A stretch of 64,000 nucleotides of DNA, from contig NZ_CP083349.1 in NCBI RefSeq assembly GCF_020035535.1, forward strand, positions 2,170,001 through 2,234,000. The letters run 5' to 3'. The translations under genes and the position numbers were made by a program. The notes below the pieces were generated by a model. The model worked only from the letters and a program-made list of their open reading frames with translations, searched no databases and was not told where the DNA came from. This document shows, piece by piece, positions 45,097 to 53,807 of the stretch (positions within the stretch are counted from its first letter, which is position 1; each line of letters starts with the position of its first letter). Origin of the DNA: Ensifer adhaerens (GTDB taxonomy: Bacteria > Pseudomonadota > Alphaproteobacteria > Rhizobiales > Rhizobiaceae).

Positions 45097-45525
45097 TCGC
45101 GCTTGGCGGATGCTTCCCCACCCTCATCCCTGCGCGCGTCACAGGGCGAGGCGGCGGCGCGTCTTCTGCGCGAAAGAGTCGTTTCAGCCCAAGGACTTGG
45201 GCTCCTTCATTCCTGTGACAAGCACAGGAATGAAGGAGCCCTTGTTAGCGTCACTGGCGCCGAAAGTTCCCTGTCTGCTTGCCACAAGGGGCCCCCACCC
45301 ACCCTCATCTCCGTGCTCGCCACAGAGATCCAGCAGCCGCGCGTCAGCGCAGGATATGCGATCCCGGCGCGACGCCTTTCGGTCCACGGGAAGAAACCCT
45401 CGGGCTGCGAAAATGCGTTGCCCCACTGCGTGACTTGAAATCGAAAGCTGGGCTCCGAAACCCACCTGGCTCCGTTCCCCGTTCGCCTCTTGCATCGCGG
45501 CTCGATTCGTAATAATTGAAGTTAC
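45097..45525. repeat. Repeat-rich intergenic block
   Basis: This 429-bp region has no gene. At 45199-45241 a 19-bp-arm hairpin (GGGCTCCTTCATTCCTGTG, loop acaag) reuses the terminal sequence of the element at 14232. At 45302-45420 a segment shares long identities with the interior of that element (CACAGAGATCCAGCAGCCG; then diverging). The block therefore looks like a mosaic of the same family. Confidence 0.78.
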
Positions 45526-45960
45526 ATGAAAAAAGACAGCCGCCTTTCCTCCGTCCTGCACGCGCTCCTGCACATGGCCGAGCGCGGCGAGCCCTTGACC
45601 TCGGACGAGCTTGCCACGTGCATGCGCACCAATCCGGTGGTCGTTCGTCGCACCATGGGTTTCCTGCGCGATGCCGGCATCGTTTCCTCCGCCCGCGGCC
45701 ATGCGGGCGGCTGGGCGATCACCGCCGATCTCAAGACCGTGACGCTTCGGCAATTGCACGAAACACTCGGTGAACCCGCGATCTTTGCCATCGGCAACCG
45801 GCAGGAAATGCCGGAATGCCTCGTCGAACAGGCGGTCAACGCCGCCCTCGATACCGCCTTTGCGGAGGCCGAGGCGCTGCTGCTAGACCGTTTCGCCCAC
45901 GTGACCCTTGCCGACCTCGCCGAGGACTTTGCTCGGCGGCACCGGCTCCGATCGCACTGA
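45526..45960 (+). CDS. Rrf2-family transcriptional regulator
   Basis: This 144-aa protein has an Rrf2 winged helix (LSSVLHALLHMAERGEPLTS, TNPVVVRRTMGFLRDAGIV, SARGHAGGW). Unlike IscR it has a single Cys (EMPECLVEQ), not a three-Cys Fe-S cluster, so it resembles the YwnA type. ATG 45526 follows AGTTAC with a weak ribosome-binding site. An FAD-oxidoreductase gene lies 168 bp downstream on the same strand, a common pairing for this subgroup. Confidence 0.9.
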   Translation: MKKDSRLSSVLHALLHMAERGEPLTSDELATCMRTNPVVVRRTMGFLRDAGIVSSARGHAGGWAITADLKTVTLRQLHETLGEPAIFAIGNRQEMPECLVEQAVNAALDTAFAEAEALLLDRFAHVTLADLAEDFARRHRLRSH

Positions 45961-46128
45961 CAGCAGCCGATCGATCCGTCCTGACGTGATCGATCCCGAC
46001 ACATCCGGTTATCCCGGGACCGCTTAGATCGCGGTTTTCCGGCCGGAACCCTATTGCCCAAAGCCCGGGTAGAAACACTGGTTCAAGAAACCGGTGGGCT
46101 GGCCTGCGCCCAACCGAAAGGAAGCCCC

Positions 46129-47013
46129 ATGCAACAGGACGTCATCATCATCGGCGGCAGCTATGCCGGCATGGCCGCCGCCCTCCAGCTGCTGCGTGCC
46201 CGCCGGCGCGTGACGATCATCGACGAGGGCATTCGCCGCAACCGCTTCGCCAGCCACTCCCACGGCTTCCTCGGCCAGGACGGCATCGACCCCGGCGAGA
46301 TCGCCGCGAGCGCCCGCAAACAATTGCGCGCCTACCCCACGCTCACCTGGATCGACGGCCGCGCCGAAAAAGCCAGCGGCAAGCAGGATGTCTTCGTCGT
46401 CACCACAGCCAATGGCGCCGCGCTTGAAGGCCGGCGCCTGCTCTTTGCAACCGGCGTCAAGGACGGCCTGCCGCAGATCGAGGGGCTGACCGAGCGCTGG
46501 GGCAAGAGCGCCTTCCATTGCCCCTATTGCCACGGCTACGAGCTGAACCAGGGCGAGATCGCCGTCATCGCCGCAAGCCCGATGTCGATCCACCAGGCCC
46601 AGCTCATTCCCGAATGGGGCAAGGTCACCTTCTTCACCAACGGCATCGTCACACCGGACGCCGAAGCACGCGCCGACCTCGAAAGGCGCGGCGTCACCAT
46701 CGACGAGACCCCGGTCGCAAGGCTCGAAGGCCATGTCGATGTGGTACTGACGGATGGCCGCCGCCTGCCCTTCGCAGGCCTCTTCGTCGCCACCCGCACC
46801 ACGCCCGCAAGCGACATCGCCGAACGCTTCGGCTGCGAGATCGAGGAGACGCCGATGGGCTTGCAGATCCGGGCGACGGCCGCGAAGGAAACCACCATTC
46901 CCGGCGCCTATGCCTGCGGCGACGTCGGCCGCGTTCCCCACTCCGTCTCGCTTGCCGTCGGCGACGGCGCCTGGGCCGGCGCGCAACTGCACCGCTCGCT
47001 GGTGTTCGGATAG
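46129..47013 (+). CDS. NAD(P)/FAD oxidoreductase, thioredoxin reductase-like
   Basis: This 294-aa protein has an N-terminal FAD loop IIGGSYAGMAA (about 6-16), the CPYC redox pair in FHCPYCHGYEL (about 130), and an ending CGDVGRVPHSVSLAVGDG typical of thioredoxin-reductase relatives. It lacks a strong second GxGxxA loop, so the nucleotide partner may differ from TrxB. AAAGGAAG precedes ATG 46129. Together with the Rrf2 gene it probably responds to thiol or electrophile stress. Confidence 0.87.
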   Translation: MQQDVIIIGGSYAGMAAALQLLRARRRVTIIDEGIRRNRFASHSHGFLGQDGIDPGEIAASARKQLRAYPTLTWIDGRAEKASGKQDVFVVTTANGAALEGRRLLFATGVKDGLPQIEGLTERWGKSAFHCPYCHGYELNQGEIAVIAASPMSIHQAQLIPEWGKVTFFTNGIVTPDAEARADLERRGVTIDETPVARLEGHVDVVLTDGRRLPFAGLFVATRTTPASDIAERFGCEIEETPMGLQIRATAAKETTIPGAYACGDVGRVPHSVSLAVGDGAWAGAQLHRSLVFG

Positions 47014-47151
47014 AAGGCACACCTAGCAAGGACGCTGGCATGCAGGAATACCGGACGGACGCAACCGCTTTGCGCCGTTCGGTTTCCAGCCTTGCCAAAT
47101 CGACGGCCTCTGTGCTTCGTTCGCTGCAAACGCGAGTTGGAGCCACCACCG

Positions 47152-47970
47152 ATGCCCATTGCCCTTACCTGCTTTCAGGGTCGCGCCGGCGATCACAACG
47201 ACCTCGGCATTCCCGGCGCGAAGTCCGTTGCCGCCCATCTCGCCAGAAAACTCGGCCTCGAAGCTGTCACGATCGGAGTCCCGGAACCGGCGATGAACGG
47301 CCATTGGACGGTTGAGCTCGAAGCCGCGATGCCGGCGCTCAGGCGCATGCGAGATCGCTTCGACGCAGTTTACGCCGAAGGATCGTTTTCGCTTGCCGCG
47401 ACTAGCCGTTGCGCCGTCGCGCTGGCAACGCTGCCTTCCGTCGCCAGGCACCACGCGGATGCGGTCGTCGTCTGGTTCGACGCCCATGGCGACCTCAACA
47501 CACCAGAGGCAAGCAGCACCGGCTATCTCGGCGGGCTGGCGCTGTCAGGGCCCTGTGGCCTCTGGCAATCCGGCCTCGGCGACGGGCTCTCGCTCGAAAA
47601 CATCGTGCTCGTCGGCCAGCGCGACCTCGATCCCTTCGAGGCCGAACTCATCGAGACGAAGCGCATTCCGCATATCCGCCCCGGTCCCGACCTTGCGCAA
47701 AGGCTGGCGGAGGCCATCGCCGGCCGGCCGGTCTATATCCACCTCGACTGCGACGTGCTGAACCCCGGCATCGTGCCCACCGACTACCAGCATGAAAACG
47801 GGCTGTCGCTCGATGAGCTGCGCGCAGCTTGCGGTATCCTTGCCCGGAGCGAGGTCGTCGGGCTGGAGATCGCCGAATTCCAGAACGCCTGGTCCGAGGG
47901 CGGTGACCCGATTTCGCCCGAACCGCTGATTGAGGCCCTGGAACCGCTTCTGCAGAAGCTTGGCCGCTGA
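47152..47970 (+). CDS. Arginase/agmatinase-fold protein with incomplete metal site
   Basis: This 272-aa protein of the ureohydrolase fold has the second metal motif WFDAHGDLN (DxHxD) and third motif HLDCDVLNPG (DxD) intact. The first motif, normally GGDHS, reads AEGSFSLA, so the first His ligand is missing. It could bind one Mn, hydrolyse another guanidino compound, or be inactive. ATG 47152 (MPIALTCFQG) is chosen because the upstream frame is Arg/Pro-rich. It is monocistronic. Confidence 0.82.
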   Translation: MPIALTCFQGRAGDHNDLGIPGAKSVAAHLARKLGLEAVTIGVPEPAMNGHWTVELEAAMPALRRMRDRFDAVYAEGSFSLAATSRCAVALATLPSVARHHADAVVVWFDAHGDLNTPEASSTGYLGGLALSGPCGLWQSGLGDGLSLENIVLVGQRDLDPFEAELIETKRIPHIRPGPDLAQRLAEAIAGRPVYIHLDCDVLNPGIVPTDYQHENGLSLDELRAACGILARSEVVGLEIAEFQNAWSEGGDPISPEPLIEALEPLLQKLGR

Positions 47971-48049
47971 CGCCGAAGCCGCGCCGCATTGCGCAAAGCC
48001 GGTTTGGGCGTAGCATGATCCTCCCGCTTGCGCTTGGGTCACGGCTGCG

Positions 48050-48841
48050 ATGGTGCTCAGATCGGTCCTTCTTGCCTGCGCCTTTTTGCTTTGCGGAAGC
48101 ACCTCCGCCGAGCCGTTCAGGGTCGACCTCGAACTGGTGCTCGCCGTCGATGTCTCCTACTCCATGGAGCTTGACGAGCAGCGTATCCAGCGACAGGGCT
48201 ATGTCGCCGCCTTTCTGGAGCCCGCGCTGATCGAGGCCGTCGCGAACGGCCCACTCGGGCGCATCGCCGTTACCTATGTCGAATGGGGCGGCGCAGCGGT
48301 ACAGGTCACGCCCTGGACGCTGATCGATGGTCGCGGCACGGCAGCGCAATATTCCGAGCTTCTCGGCCGGCAACCGATCCGGCGGATCGCCTTCACCTCA
48401 ATTTCCAACACGCTTGCCTTCACCCGACGGCTGTTCGATCTCAGCCCCTTCGAGGGCAGCCGCCGGGTCATCGATATCTCCGGCGACGGCCCCAACAATT
48501 CCGGTGTGCCCGCCCCCGTCGCCCGCAATTCCACCGTCGCCCGTGGCATCACCATCGATGGCTTGCCGATCATGCTGAAGACGCAGCAACCCGATAGCGC
48601 CTCGATCCCGGACCTCGACGCCTACTACCGCGAATGCGTGATCGGCGGCGACGGCGCCTTTCTCGTGAAGGTGACGGACAGCAGCGAGTTCGCCAAGGCG
48701 ATCCTGCGCAAACTCGTCACGGAGATCTCCGGCCAGGAAGTGAGCCGCCTGGATAGGGCGCCAGTGCGGCCGGCCCAATACGGCAAGGACTACAATTGCT
48801 TCATCGGCGAGGAGATGCAGGAGCGCATGATCGGACGTTAG
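48050..48841 (+). CDS. Secreted DUF1194 protein (vWA-like)
   Basis: This 263-aa protein has a signal peptide (LRSVLLACAFLLCGSTSA, cleavage near TSA-EP) and a MIDAS-like DVSYSM motif (AVDVSYSMELDEQRI, about residues 33-47). DUF1194 features follow: YVEWGGAAVQVTPW, RRVIDISGDGPNNSG, and the tail EISGQEVSRL. It probably folds as a metal-binding von Willebrand A-like domain in the periplasm. Role unknown; family members are common in Rhizobiales. Confidence 0.88.
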   Translation: MVLRSVLLACAFLLCGSTSAEPFRVDLELVLAVDVSYSMELDEQRIQRQGYVAAFLEPALIEAVANGPLGRIAVTYVEWGGAAVQVTPWTLIDGRGTAAQYSELLGRQPIRRIAFTSISNTLAFTRRLFDLSPFEGSRRVIDISGDGPNNSGVPAPVARNSTVARGITIDGLPIMLKTQQPDSASIPDLDAYYRECVIGGDGAFLVKVTDSSEFAKAILRKLVTEISGQEVSRLDRAPVRPAQYGKDYNCFIGEEMQERMIGR

Positions 48842-48883
48842 ACCGGCACACCGCCCCATCCACAGCCAAGAACGCGCAATTGC

Positions 48884-48921
48884 TTGACTCTGGTTAGGCG
48901 CCTTATTATCTGTCGCCTTAT
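48884..48921 (+). promoter_or_regulatory. marR promoter with direct repeat, possibly leaderless
   Basis: TTGACT (48884-48889) and TATCTG (48907-48912) are 17 bp apart. CGCCTTAT occurs twice (48899-48906 and 48914-48921), flanking the -10. The expected start of transcription is within a few bases of ATG 48920 or ATG 48926. Confidence 0.6.
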
Positions 48922-49444
48922 GACAATGCTGGAACAGAAACACCGGGCCCTGCTGCAGGAAGCCGAGCGTCGGGCGGTCGCCGAGACCGGCAACATGCGC
49001 GCCTGCTTCGAACTGCTGGCGCTCTCCGGCGCGATCGACCGGGACTGCGCCGCAAGACTGGCACCCCACCGGCTTTCGGAAGGCAAGTTCGTTATCCTCT
49101 TCCTGCTCAACGATCAACCCGCGGGCCTGTCTCCGCACGAGCTTGCCGACCGGGCCGGCGTGACGCGCGCCACCATCACCGGGCTCATCGACGGTCTGGA
49201 GCGTGACGGCTTCGTCGTGCGCCGCTCGGGCCTCGATGACCGCCGCAAGATCGCGGTCGTCCTGACCGAAACCGGCCGCAAGACCGCAGGCAACCTGCTC
49301 GGCGAACACAGCGCCTGGATCGCCTCGCTGTTTGCCGGCTTCAACGCTGAAGAGCACCAGACGTTCCACAGACTGCTGCAGCGCATCCGGCAAAATCTTG
49401 AGGCCGGGGCCACGCCGCGCAACAGCCCGGAAACGCAGCCGTGA
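48920..49444 (+). CDS. MarR-family regulator
   Basis: This 174-aa protein has a MarR wHTH (GLSPHELADRAGVTRATITG, DGLERDGFVVRRSGLDDRRK). ATG 48920 or 48926 is the likely start; both lie at the predicted transcription start, so the mRNA may be leaderless. It overlaps the next gene as GTGA, and a third gene follows. The direct repeat at the promoter is a candidate site for autoregulation. Confidence 0.9.
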   Translation: MTMLEQKHRALLQEAERRAVAETGNMRACFELLALSGAIDRDCAARLAPHRLSEGKFVILFLLNDQPAGLSPHELADRAGVTRATITGLIDGLERDGFVVRRSGLDDRRKIAVVLTETGRKTAGNLLGEHSAWIASLFAGFNAEEHQTFHRLLQRIRQNLEAGATPRNSPETQP

Positions 49445-50235
49445 CCGAAAGCGAGACCAAAGCACGCGGCGTCGCCAGCATCGGCTCCGAGCGTCTGGCG
49501 CAACTGAACGCCGGCGCGGAAGCCGCGACCTTGACCGAGTGCCTCGCGGTCGATTTTGCGGCACTCATGGGCAGCATCCTGCCCGGCATCGGCGACGATG
49601 CCCTTGCCGAGATGAGAGCGGCCGCCTCGGCCGGCATTTCCCGGCGCATGCCGCTCGCCGCAAAGCTGATCGCGGAAAGCCTCGGTCCTTCTGCGCTGCA
49701 AGAGCTTGCGCATCATTCCTCGGACACGGCGCGGGGCTGGGCCTGTTTCATGGTCGCAGCCGTGGATGGCATGCCCCTCGCCGAGCGGCTGGCCGCAATC
49801 CGGCCGCTGGCCGACGACGGCCATTTCGGTGTGCGCGAATGGGCCTGGATTGCCGTCCGCCCACATCTTTCCGCCGATCTGGATCAAGCGATCGCCCTGC
49901 TGGCGGCCGGCTGGACATCAGATCCATCCGAACGCATCCGCCGGTTCGCCTCGGAATCAATCCGCCCGCGCGGCGTCTGGTGCACCCATATCGCGCCCTT
50001 GAAGAAGGAGCCCGAACGCGCGCTGCCCGTGCTCGAGCCGTTGCGCGCCGATCCCTCGCCTTACGTGCAGGATTCCGTCGGCAACTGGCTGAACGATGCG
50101 GCCAAGGATCGGCCCGAGTGGGTCCAAGCGCTCTGCGCGCGTTGGTCCGCCGAAAGCTTGAGCCCGGCGACGGCGCGCATCTGCCGCCGTGCACTTCGGT
50201 CCATCCCCACGAAATCCACGTCCCGAGACGGGTGA
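49441..50235 (+). CDS. AlkD-like HEAT-repeat DNA alkylation repair protein
   Basis: This 264-aa helical protein has HEAT-like repeats and the signature region RRFASESIRPRGVWCTHIAP...DPSPYVQDSVGNWLNDAAKD. This is typical of the DNA alkylation repair (AlkC/AlkD) family, which removes alkylated bases without base flipping. The GTG start overlaps the marR stop by 4 nt. Whether it is an active glycosylase cannot be told from sequence. It is co-transcribed with marR and a small gene. Confidence 0.8.
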   Translation: MTESETKARGVASIGSERLAQLNAGAEAATLTECLAVDFAALMGSILPGIGDDALAEMRAAASAGISRRMPLAAKLIAESLGPSALQELAHHSSDTARGWACFMVAAVDGMPLAERLAAIRPLADDGHFGVREWAWIAVRPHLSADLDQAIALLAAGWTSDPSERIRRFASESIRPRGVWCTHIAPLKKEPERALPVLEPLRADPSPYVQDSVGNWLNDAAKDRPEWVQALCARWSAESLSPATARICRRALRSIPTKSTSRDG

Positions 50236-50289
50236 AACCGCACCCGCCCGCAATTGCATAACCTCAGACTGACAAGAAGAAAGCAGACT

Positions 50290-50631
50290 ATGCCTCACTA
50301 CCTGACCGAACTTTACAGCGCCAAGCCGGCCTGGCTCGCCCTTCCCCACCAGGGACGCCAGCAGTTCCTGACCGCGATCGGCTCCGCCATGCCGGCTCTC
50401 TCGGCACTCGGCGTCGAGCTCATCACCTTCGGCAAGGTCGACCAATCGAAGCTGCATGCGGCATCGCAGAGCTTCTTCGCCGTCTGGCGCTGCCCGGATG
50501 CGTCAGCGCTCGAAGCCCTCGTCGCCGGTATCGCCCAATCGGGCTGGCACGAATATTTCGACACCATCAACGCCGGCGGCAAGGGCACCGACTTTGCCGG
50601 CCACCTCACGCAACTCGGCGAAGCCGCTTGA
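50290..50631 (+). CDS. Small conserved protein (DUF6616-like)
   Basis: This 113-aa protein (MPHYLTELYSAKPAWLALPH...) has a ferredoxin-like pattern ending in SGWHEYFDTINAGGKGT. It resembles DUF6616 proteins, a judgement from memory of the family. It lies 54 bp after the AlkD-like gene and is probably the third gene of the marR operon. Function unknown. Confidence 0.72.
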   Translation: MPHYLTELYSAKPAWLALPHQGRQQFLTAIGSAMPALSALGVELITFGKVDQSKLHAASQSFFAVWRCPDASALEALVAGIAQSGWHEYFDTINAGGKGTDFAGHLTQLGEAA

Positions 50632-50650
50632 GCCGCCAATGCCAAATCGG

Positions 50651-50680
50651 CCCCCTCAAGTCGCGTTCGGCTCGAGGGGG
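50651..50680. terminator. Hairpin between convergent genes
   Basis: CCCCCTCAAG and CTCGAGGGGG form a 10-bp stem (one mismatch) with a 10-nt loop, just past the operon ending at 50631 and overlapping the stop of the GNAT gene. There is no U-tract. Confidence 0.5.
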
Positions 50681-51087
50681 CTGTAGAACACGATCTCCGG
50701 ATCGTTCTCGTCAAGATTGTCGATATAGCCGCTGGGCCGGAATCCGGCCTTGACCAAGAGGTCCTGCATCGGGCGGTTCGACATGTTGGTCGAGCTGAAG
50801 AGCTTCGCCCCCGAGGACATCGCCTGGAAATGCGCGATCAGCGCCGCACCGAGGCCACGCCGGCGCCAGGACGCACCGACCATCAGCATCTCGATGAACG
50901 CATGGCCAAAGAAATGGTGCGTCAGCACGCCATAGGCCGCCACTTCGCCATCGATCTCGACCAGATGGCAGCAGCCCTGCGCGACCCAGCCGGCGATGTC
51001 GACCGTTCGCCTCGGATCGCCCACTGCAACGGTGTCGATCGCGCAGAGCGCCGGATGGTCGTCCTTGACCGCAGGTCGAATGCGCAT
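50656..51087 (-). CDS. GNAT N-acetyltransferase
   Basis: This 143-aa GNAT protein has the acetyl-CoA loop SWRRRGLGAALIAHF (about 75-90) and the ending NMSNRPMQDLLVKAGFRPSG. ATG 51087 (MRIRPAVKDDHPAL) matches the usual GNAT start and is favoured over a longer frame. It lies downstream of the sulfatase gene on the same strand, separated by a strong hairpin. The substrate is unknown. Confidence 0.85.
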   Translation of the reverse strand: MRIRPAVKDDHPALCAIDTVAVGDPRRTVDIAGWVAQGCCHLVEIDGEVAAYGVLTHHFFGHAFIEMLMVGASWRRRGLGAALIAHFQAMSSGAKLFSSTNMSNRPMQDLLVKAGFRPSGYIDNLDENDPEIVFYSPLEPNAT

Positions 51088-51156
51088 GGTCAGTTCCCGC
51101 AAATTTCGCGGGAAACTAGTCCGGCAAGCGGCGCTGTGCAACCACTGCGTACAGTC

Positions 51157-51192
51157 AATCCCCGCCGCCAGCGCAAGCCGGCGGCGGGGATT
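51157..51192 (-). terminator. Strong hairpin after the sulfatase gene
   Basis: AATCCCCGCCGCC and GGCGGCGGGGATT form a perfect 13-bp stem with a 10-nt loop, 6 bp past the sulfatase stop. Only a weak U-tract follows, so termination is likely but not certain. Confidence 0.7.
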
Positions 51193-51198
51193 ATCTCA

Positions 51199-52866
51199 TC
51201 AGCGCGGAGCCAGGCTCTCCAGTTCATTGAGCTTCTTCAGCGCCGCCTGCTGTTGCAGCCAGCCGTAGTTGATGCCGCTGGCATTCAGCGTGCTTCCGGA
51301 CTGGTACGGATAATCGTTGAAGTCGGCGAAGAACTCCTTGATCTTGCCCTGGATCGGCACCAGCAGCCACATGTTGCGCGCCAGGAACTCGATCGCCCCG
51401 CCGCCGTCTTCCATGCCGCGCTCATAGGGGTCCATGCGCAGGTTGGCGATGACGGCCCAGCTCGGCACTTCACGAGTGGCGGTGGCGATGTTGCCGTGGC
51501 TTGCCTGGGCAAAACTCAGCTTCCAGTCGTTCCATCTGATGGCGTTAAGGTTGCCGCCCTGGTCGAAGTAATAGACCGAGTCACGCGGCGGCTCCTTCGC
51601 CTCGCCCTTCAACAGCCCCGTCAGGTCGTAGCCGTCGAGATGCACCTTGAAGGTCTTCGACGTGCCCTTGAAGCCCTTCTTCATCTCCTCCTTGACGTCG
51701 GTAATGCCTGCAGCCGTCGCAAAGGTCGGCAGCCAGTCCATCAGCGTCACCGGCTCGTTGATCTGCGAGCCCGGCTTCACCACGCCCGGCCAGCGCACCA
51801 TCATCGGAATGCGGAAACCGCCTTCCCAGGTGGTACCCTTTTCGCCGTGGAACATCGTCTGCGCGCCATCCGGCCAAAGCGCCAGTTCGGCGCCGTTGTC
51901 TGTGGTGTAGAGCACGATGGTGTTGTCGGCGATGCCGAGCTCGTCGAGCTGCTGCAGGAGTTGGCCGACGTGACCGTCATGCTCGACCATGCCGTCGGCA
52001 TGGATGCCCTTGCCGGTCTTGCCGAGCGAGTCGGGCTTCAGGTGGGTGAAGACGTGCATGCGGGTCGAGTTGAACCAGCAGAAGAACGGCTTGTCGGCCT
52101 TTACCTGCCGGTCGATGTAATCCTTGGCGGCTGCCAAGAACTCCTCGTCGATCGTCTCCATGCGCTTGGTGTTGAGCGCGCCGGTGTCTTCGATCTTGCC
52201 GTCGGCGCTAGACTTTATGACGCCGCGCGGGCCGTACTTCTTCTTGAATTCCGGATCCTTCGGATAGAAATAGCCTTCCGGCTCTTCCTCGGCATTCAAG
52301 TGGTAAAGGTTGCCGAAGAACTCGTCGAAGCCGTGATTGGTCGGCAGATGCTCGTCATGGTCGCCGAGATGGTTCTTGCCGAACTGGCCGGTCGAATAGC
52401 CCTTGGTCTTCAAGACGTCGGCGATCGTCGGCATCCAGTCCTGGATGCCGTGCGGGTCGCCCGGCATGCCGATCGTCAAGAGGCCGGTGCGGAACGGCTC
52501 CTGGCCGAGGATGAAGGAGGCGCGGCCTGCTGTGCAGCTCTGCTGGCCGTAGCTGTCGGTGAAGATCGCACCTTCCTTGGCGATCCGGTCGATATTGGGC
52601 GTGCGGTAGCCCATCAGGCCCATCGTATAGGCGCTGATCTGCGGAACGCCGATATCGTCGCCGAAGATGACGAGGATGTTTGGCGGCTTGCCGCTGGAGG
52701 AGGAAGATTGCTGTGCCCTGGCCGGGCTCACCGAAGCGCCGGAGGCGACCAGCGAGGCGGCTGCGAAGATGGTGCCACTCAAGAGCAGGTCTCGGCGACT
52801 GACATCCGTTACCCCGCAACCATTGTCGGCCGTCGCGGAACTGGCTTTACCGTCATGCGCGCTCAT
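51199..52866 (-). CDS. Exported type I sulfatase
   Basis: This 555-aa protein has a Tat-type leader (VSRRDLLLSGTIFAAASLVAS). The catalytic core carries the metal Asp pair in ILVIFGDDIG (Asp70-Asp71), the formylglycine site Cys111 in SCTAGRASF, and DNGAELALWPD and RIPMMVRWPG further on. Type I sulfatases hydrolyse sulfate esters after a sulfatase-modifying enzyme converts that Cys. AAGGAGAAAGCG precedes ATG 52866. The shared motif (site C) lies 86 bp upstream. A second, truncated sulfatase lies at 60422-61035. Confidence 0.95.
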   Translation of the reverse strand: MSAHDGKASSATADNGCGVTDVSRRDLLLSGTIFAAASLVASGASVSPARAQQSSSSSGKPPNILVIFGDDIGVPQISAYTMGLMGYRTPNIDRIAKEGAIFTDSYGQQSCTAGRASFILGQEPFRTGLLTIGMPGDPHGIQDWMPTIADVLKTKGYSTGQFGKNHLGDHDEHLPTNHGFDEFFGNLYHLNAEEEPEGYFYPKDPEFKKKYGPRGVIKSSADGKIEDTGALNTKRMETIDEEFLAAAKDYIDRQVKADKPFFCWFNSTRMHVFTHLKPDSLGKTGKGIHADGMVEHDGHVGQLLQQLDELGIADNTIVLYTTDNGAELALWPDGAQTMFHGEKGTTWEGGFRIPMMVRWPGVVKPGSQINEPVTLMDWLPTFATAAGITDVKEEMKKGFKGTSKTFKVHLDGYDLTGLLKGEAKEPPRDSVYYFDQGGNLNAIRWNDWKLSFAQASHGNIATATREVPSWAVIANLRMDPYERGMEDGGGAIEFLARNMWLLVPIQGKIKEFFADFNDYPYQSGSTLNASGINYGWLQQQAALKKLNELESLAPR

Positions 52867-52952
52867 CGCTTTCTCCTTGGCTCAAGTCGATGGGGTGAAA
52901 TGCACTGCGATTTCCGGTTGAACGAGATGATGCGCTTCAACGATGACGGGGC

Positions 52953-52969
52953 AAGTACGTAACAGTTAC
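52953..52969 (-). promoter_or_regulatory. Shared 17-bp motif, site C (sulfatase)
   Basis: The plus strand reads AAGTACGTAACAGTTAC, identical to site B. Its nearest edge is 86 bp upstream of ATG 52866, in the same orientation relative to the gene. Confidence 0.65.
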
Positions 52970-53147
52970 GAAGTGGGACGCCCTGCATGCGGCGCTGCCT
53001 GCTTCGCCAGCGCAAGTATTCCGTGGATGAAGCGGGAGCGATCAGGCGGTTGCCATCCACTATCGCTTCCACGTATCAGGCGGTTGCCATTAGTATCGCC
53101 GCAAACTGCCAGCGCTTTGAAAACGGGGAGCGACAGAAAAGGGCCGC

Positions 53148-53657
53148 ATGAAATCGACCAAGAAAGACAGCCCACCAAAGCCCGCCAAGGCCGGAACGAT
53201 CTTGCAGCAACTGGCAAGATCGCCCGAAAAGCTGTTTTCAGGATCGTTCCGCCAGCAATATGCAGCCCTGTGTTTCCGCCGCGTGAAAGAGAGCCGCGAC
53301 ATCGAGATCCTGGTGGTTACCTCGCGCGAGAGCGGCCGCTGGGTCATTCCCAAGGGCTGGCCGATGAAGCGCAAGAAACCGTTCGAGGCCGCAGCGATCG
53401 AGGCCTGGCAGGAGGCGGGCGTACGCGGCAAGGTCAGGAAGAAGCCGGTCGGCAGCTACACCTATCTGAAAGCGCTCGACGATGGCGACGTGGTGCCCTG
53501 CGTGGTCGATATCTTCCAGATCGAAGTCAACGAAATCAGCGACGACTTCAAGGAGCGCGGCGAGCGCATTCTCGCCTGGGTCAGCCCCGACGAGGCGGCG
53601 CGCCGCGTGCGCGAGATCGAGCTGAAATCGCTATTGGTCGAGTTCACGCCGCGCTGA
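53148..53657 (+). CDS. Nudix hydrolase
   Basis: This 169-aa protein has a Nudix box at GWPMKRKKPFEAAAIEAWQEAG (about residues 74-95), which has a compact EAWQEAG in place of the usual REUxEE. The fold and context (RWVIPKGWP) match rhizobial Nudix proteins related to diphosphoinositol/nucleoside polyphosphate hydrolases. It may hydrolyse a nucleoside diphosphate derivative. It is divergent from the sulfatase gene, whose shared motif lies in the region between them. Confidence 0.88.
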   Translation: MKSTKKDSPPKPAKAGTILQQLARSPEKLFSGSFRQQYAALCFRRVKESRDIEILVVTSRESGRWVIPKGWPMKRKKPFEAAAIEAWQEAGVRGKVRKKPVGSYTYLKALDDGDVVPCVVDIFQIEVNEISDDFKERGERILAWVSPDEAARRVREIELKSLLVEFTPR

Positions 53658-53807
53658 GTGCCGGCGCGGTGTCGCCACTCGCTCCATGCGCATTGAAGAC
53701 AGATTGCCGCAATCGGCGGCTCGGCCTTTGGCAGCGGCGGCGCAAGCGCTTATATGAGGCCGCAGAGCCGAGTGGCCCAAGCCGGGAACCCATGCCGGGG
53801 TAAAGAG

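Noticed and set aside
50830..52962. 710-codon open frame on the plus strand
   Set aside because: It is antisense to the sulfatase gene, whose motifs and leader are complete; its composition is that of a high-GC shadow frame.
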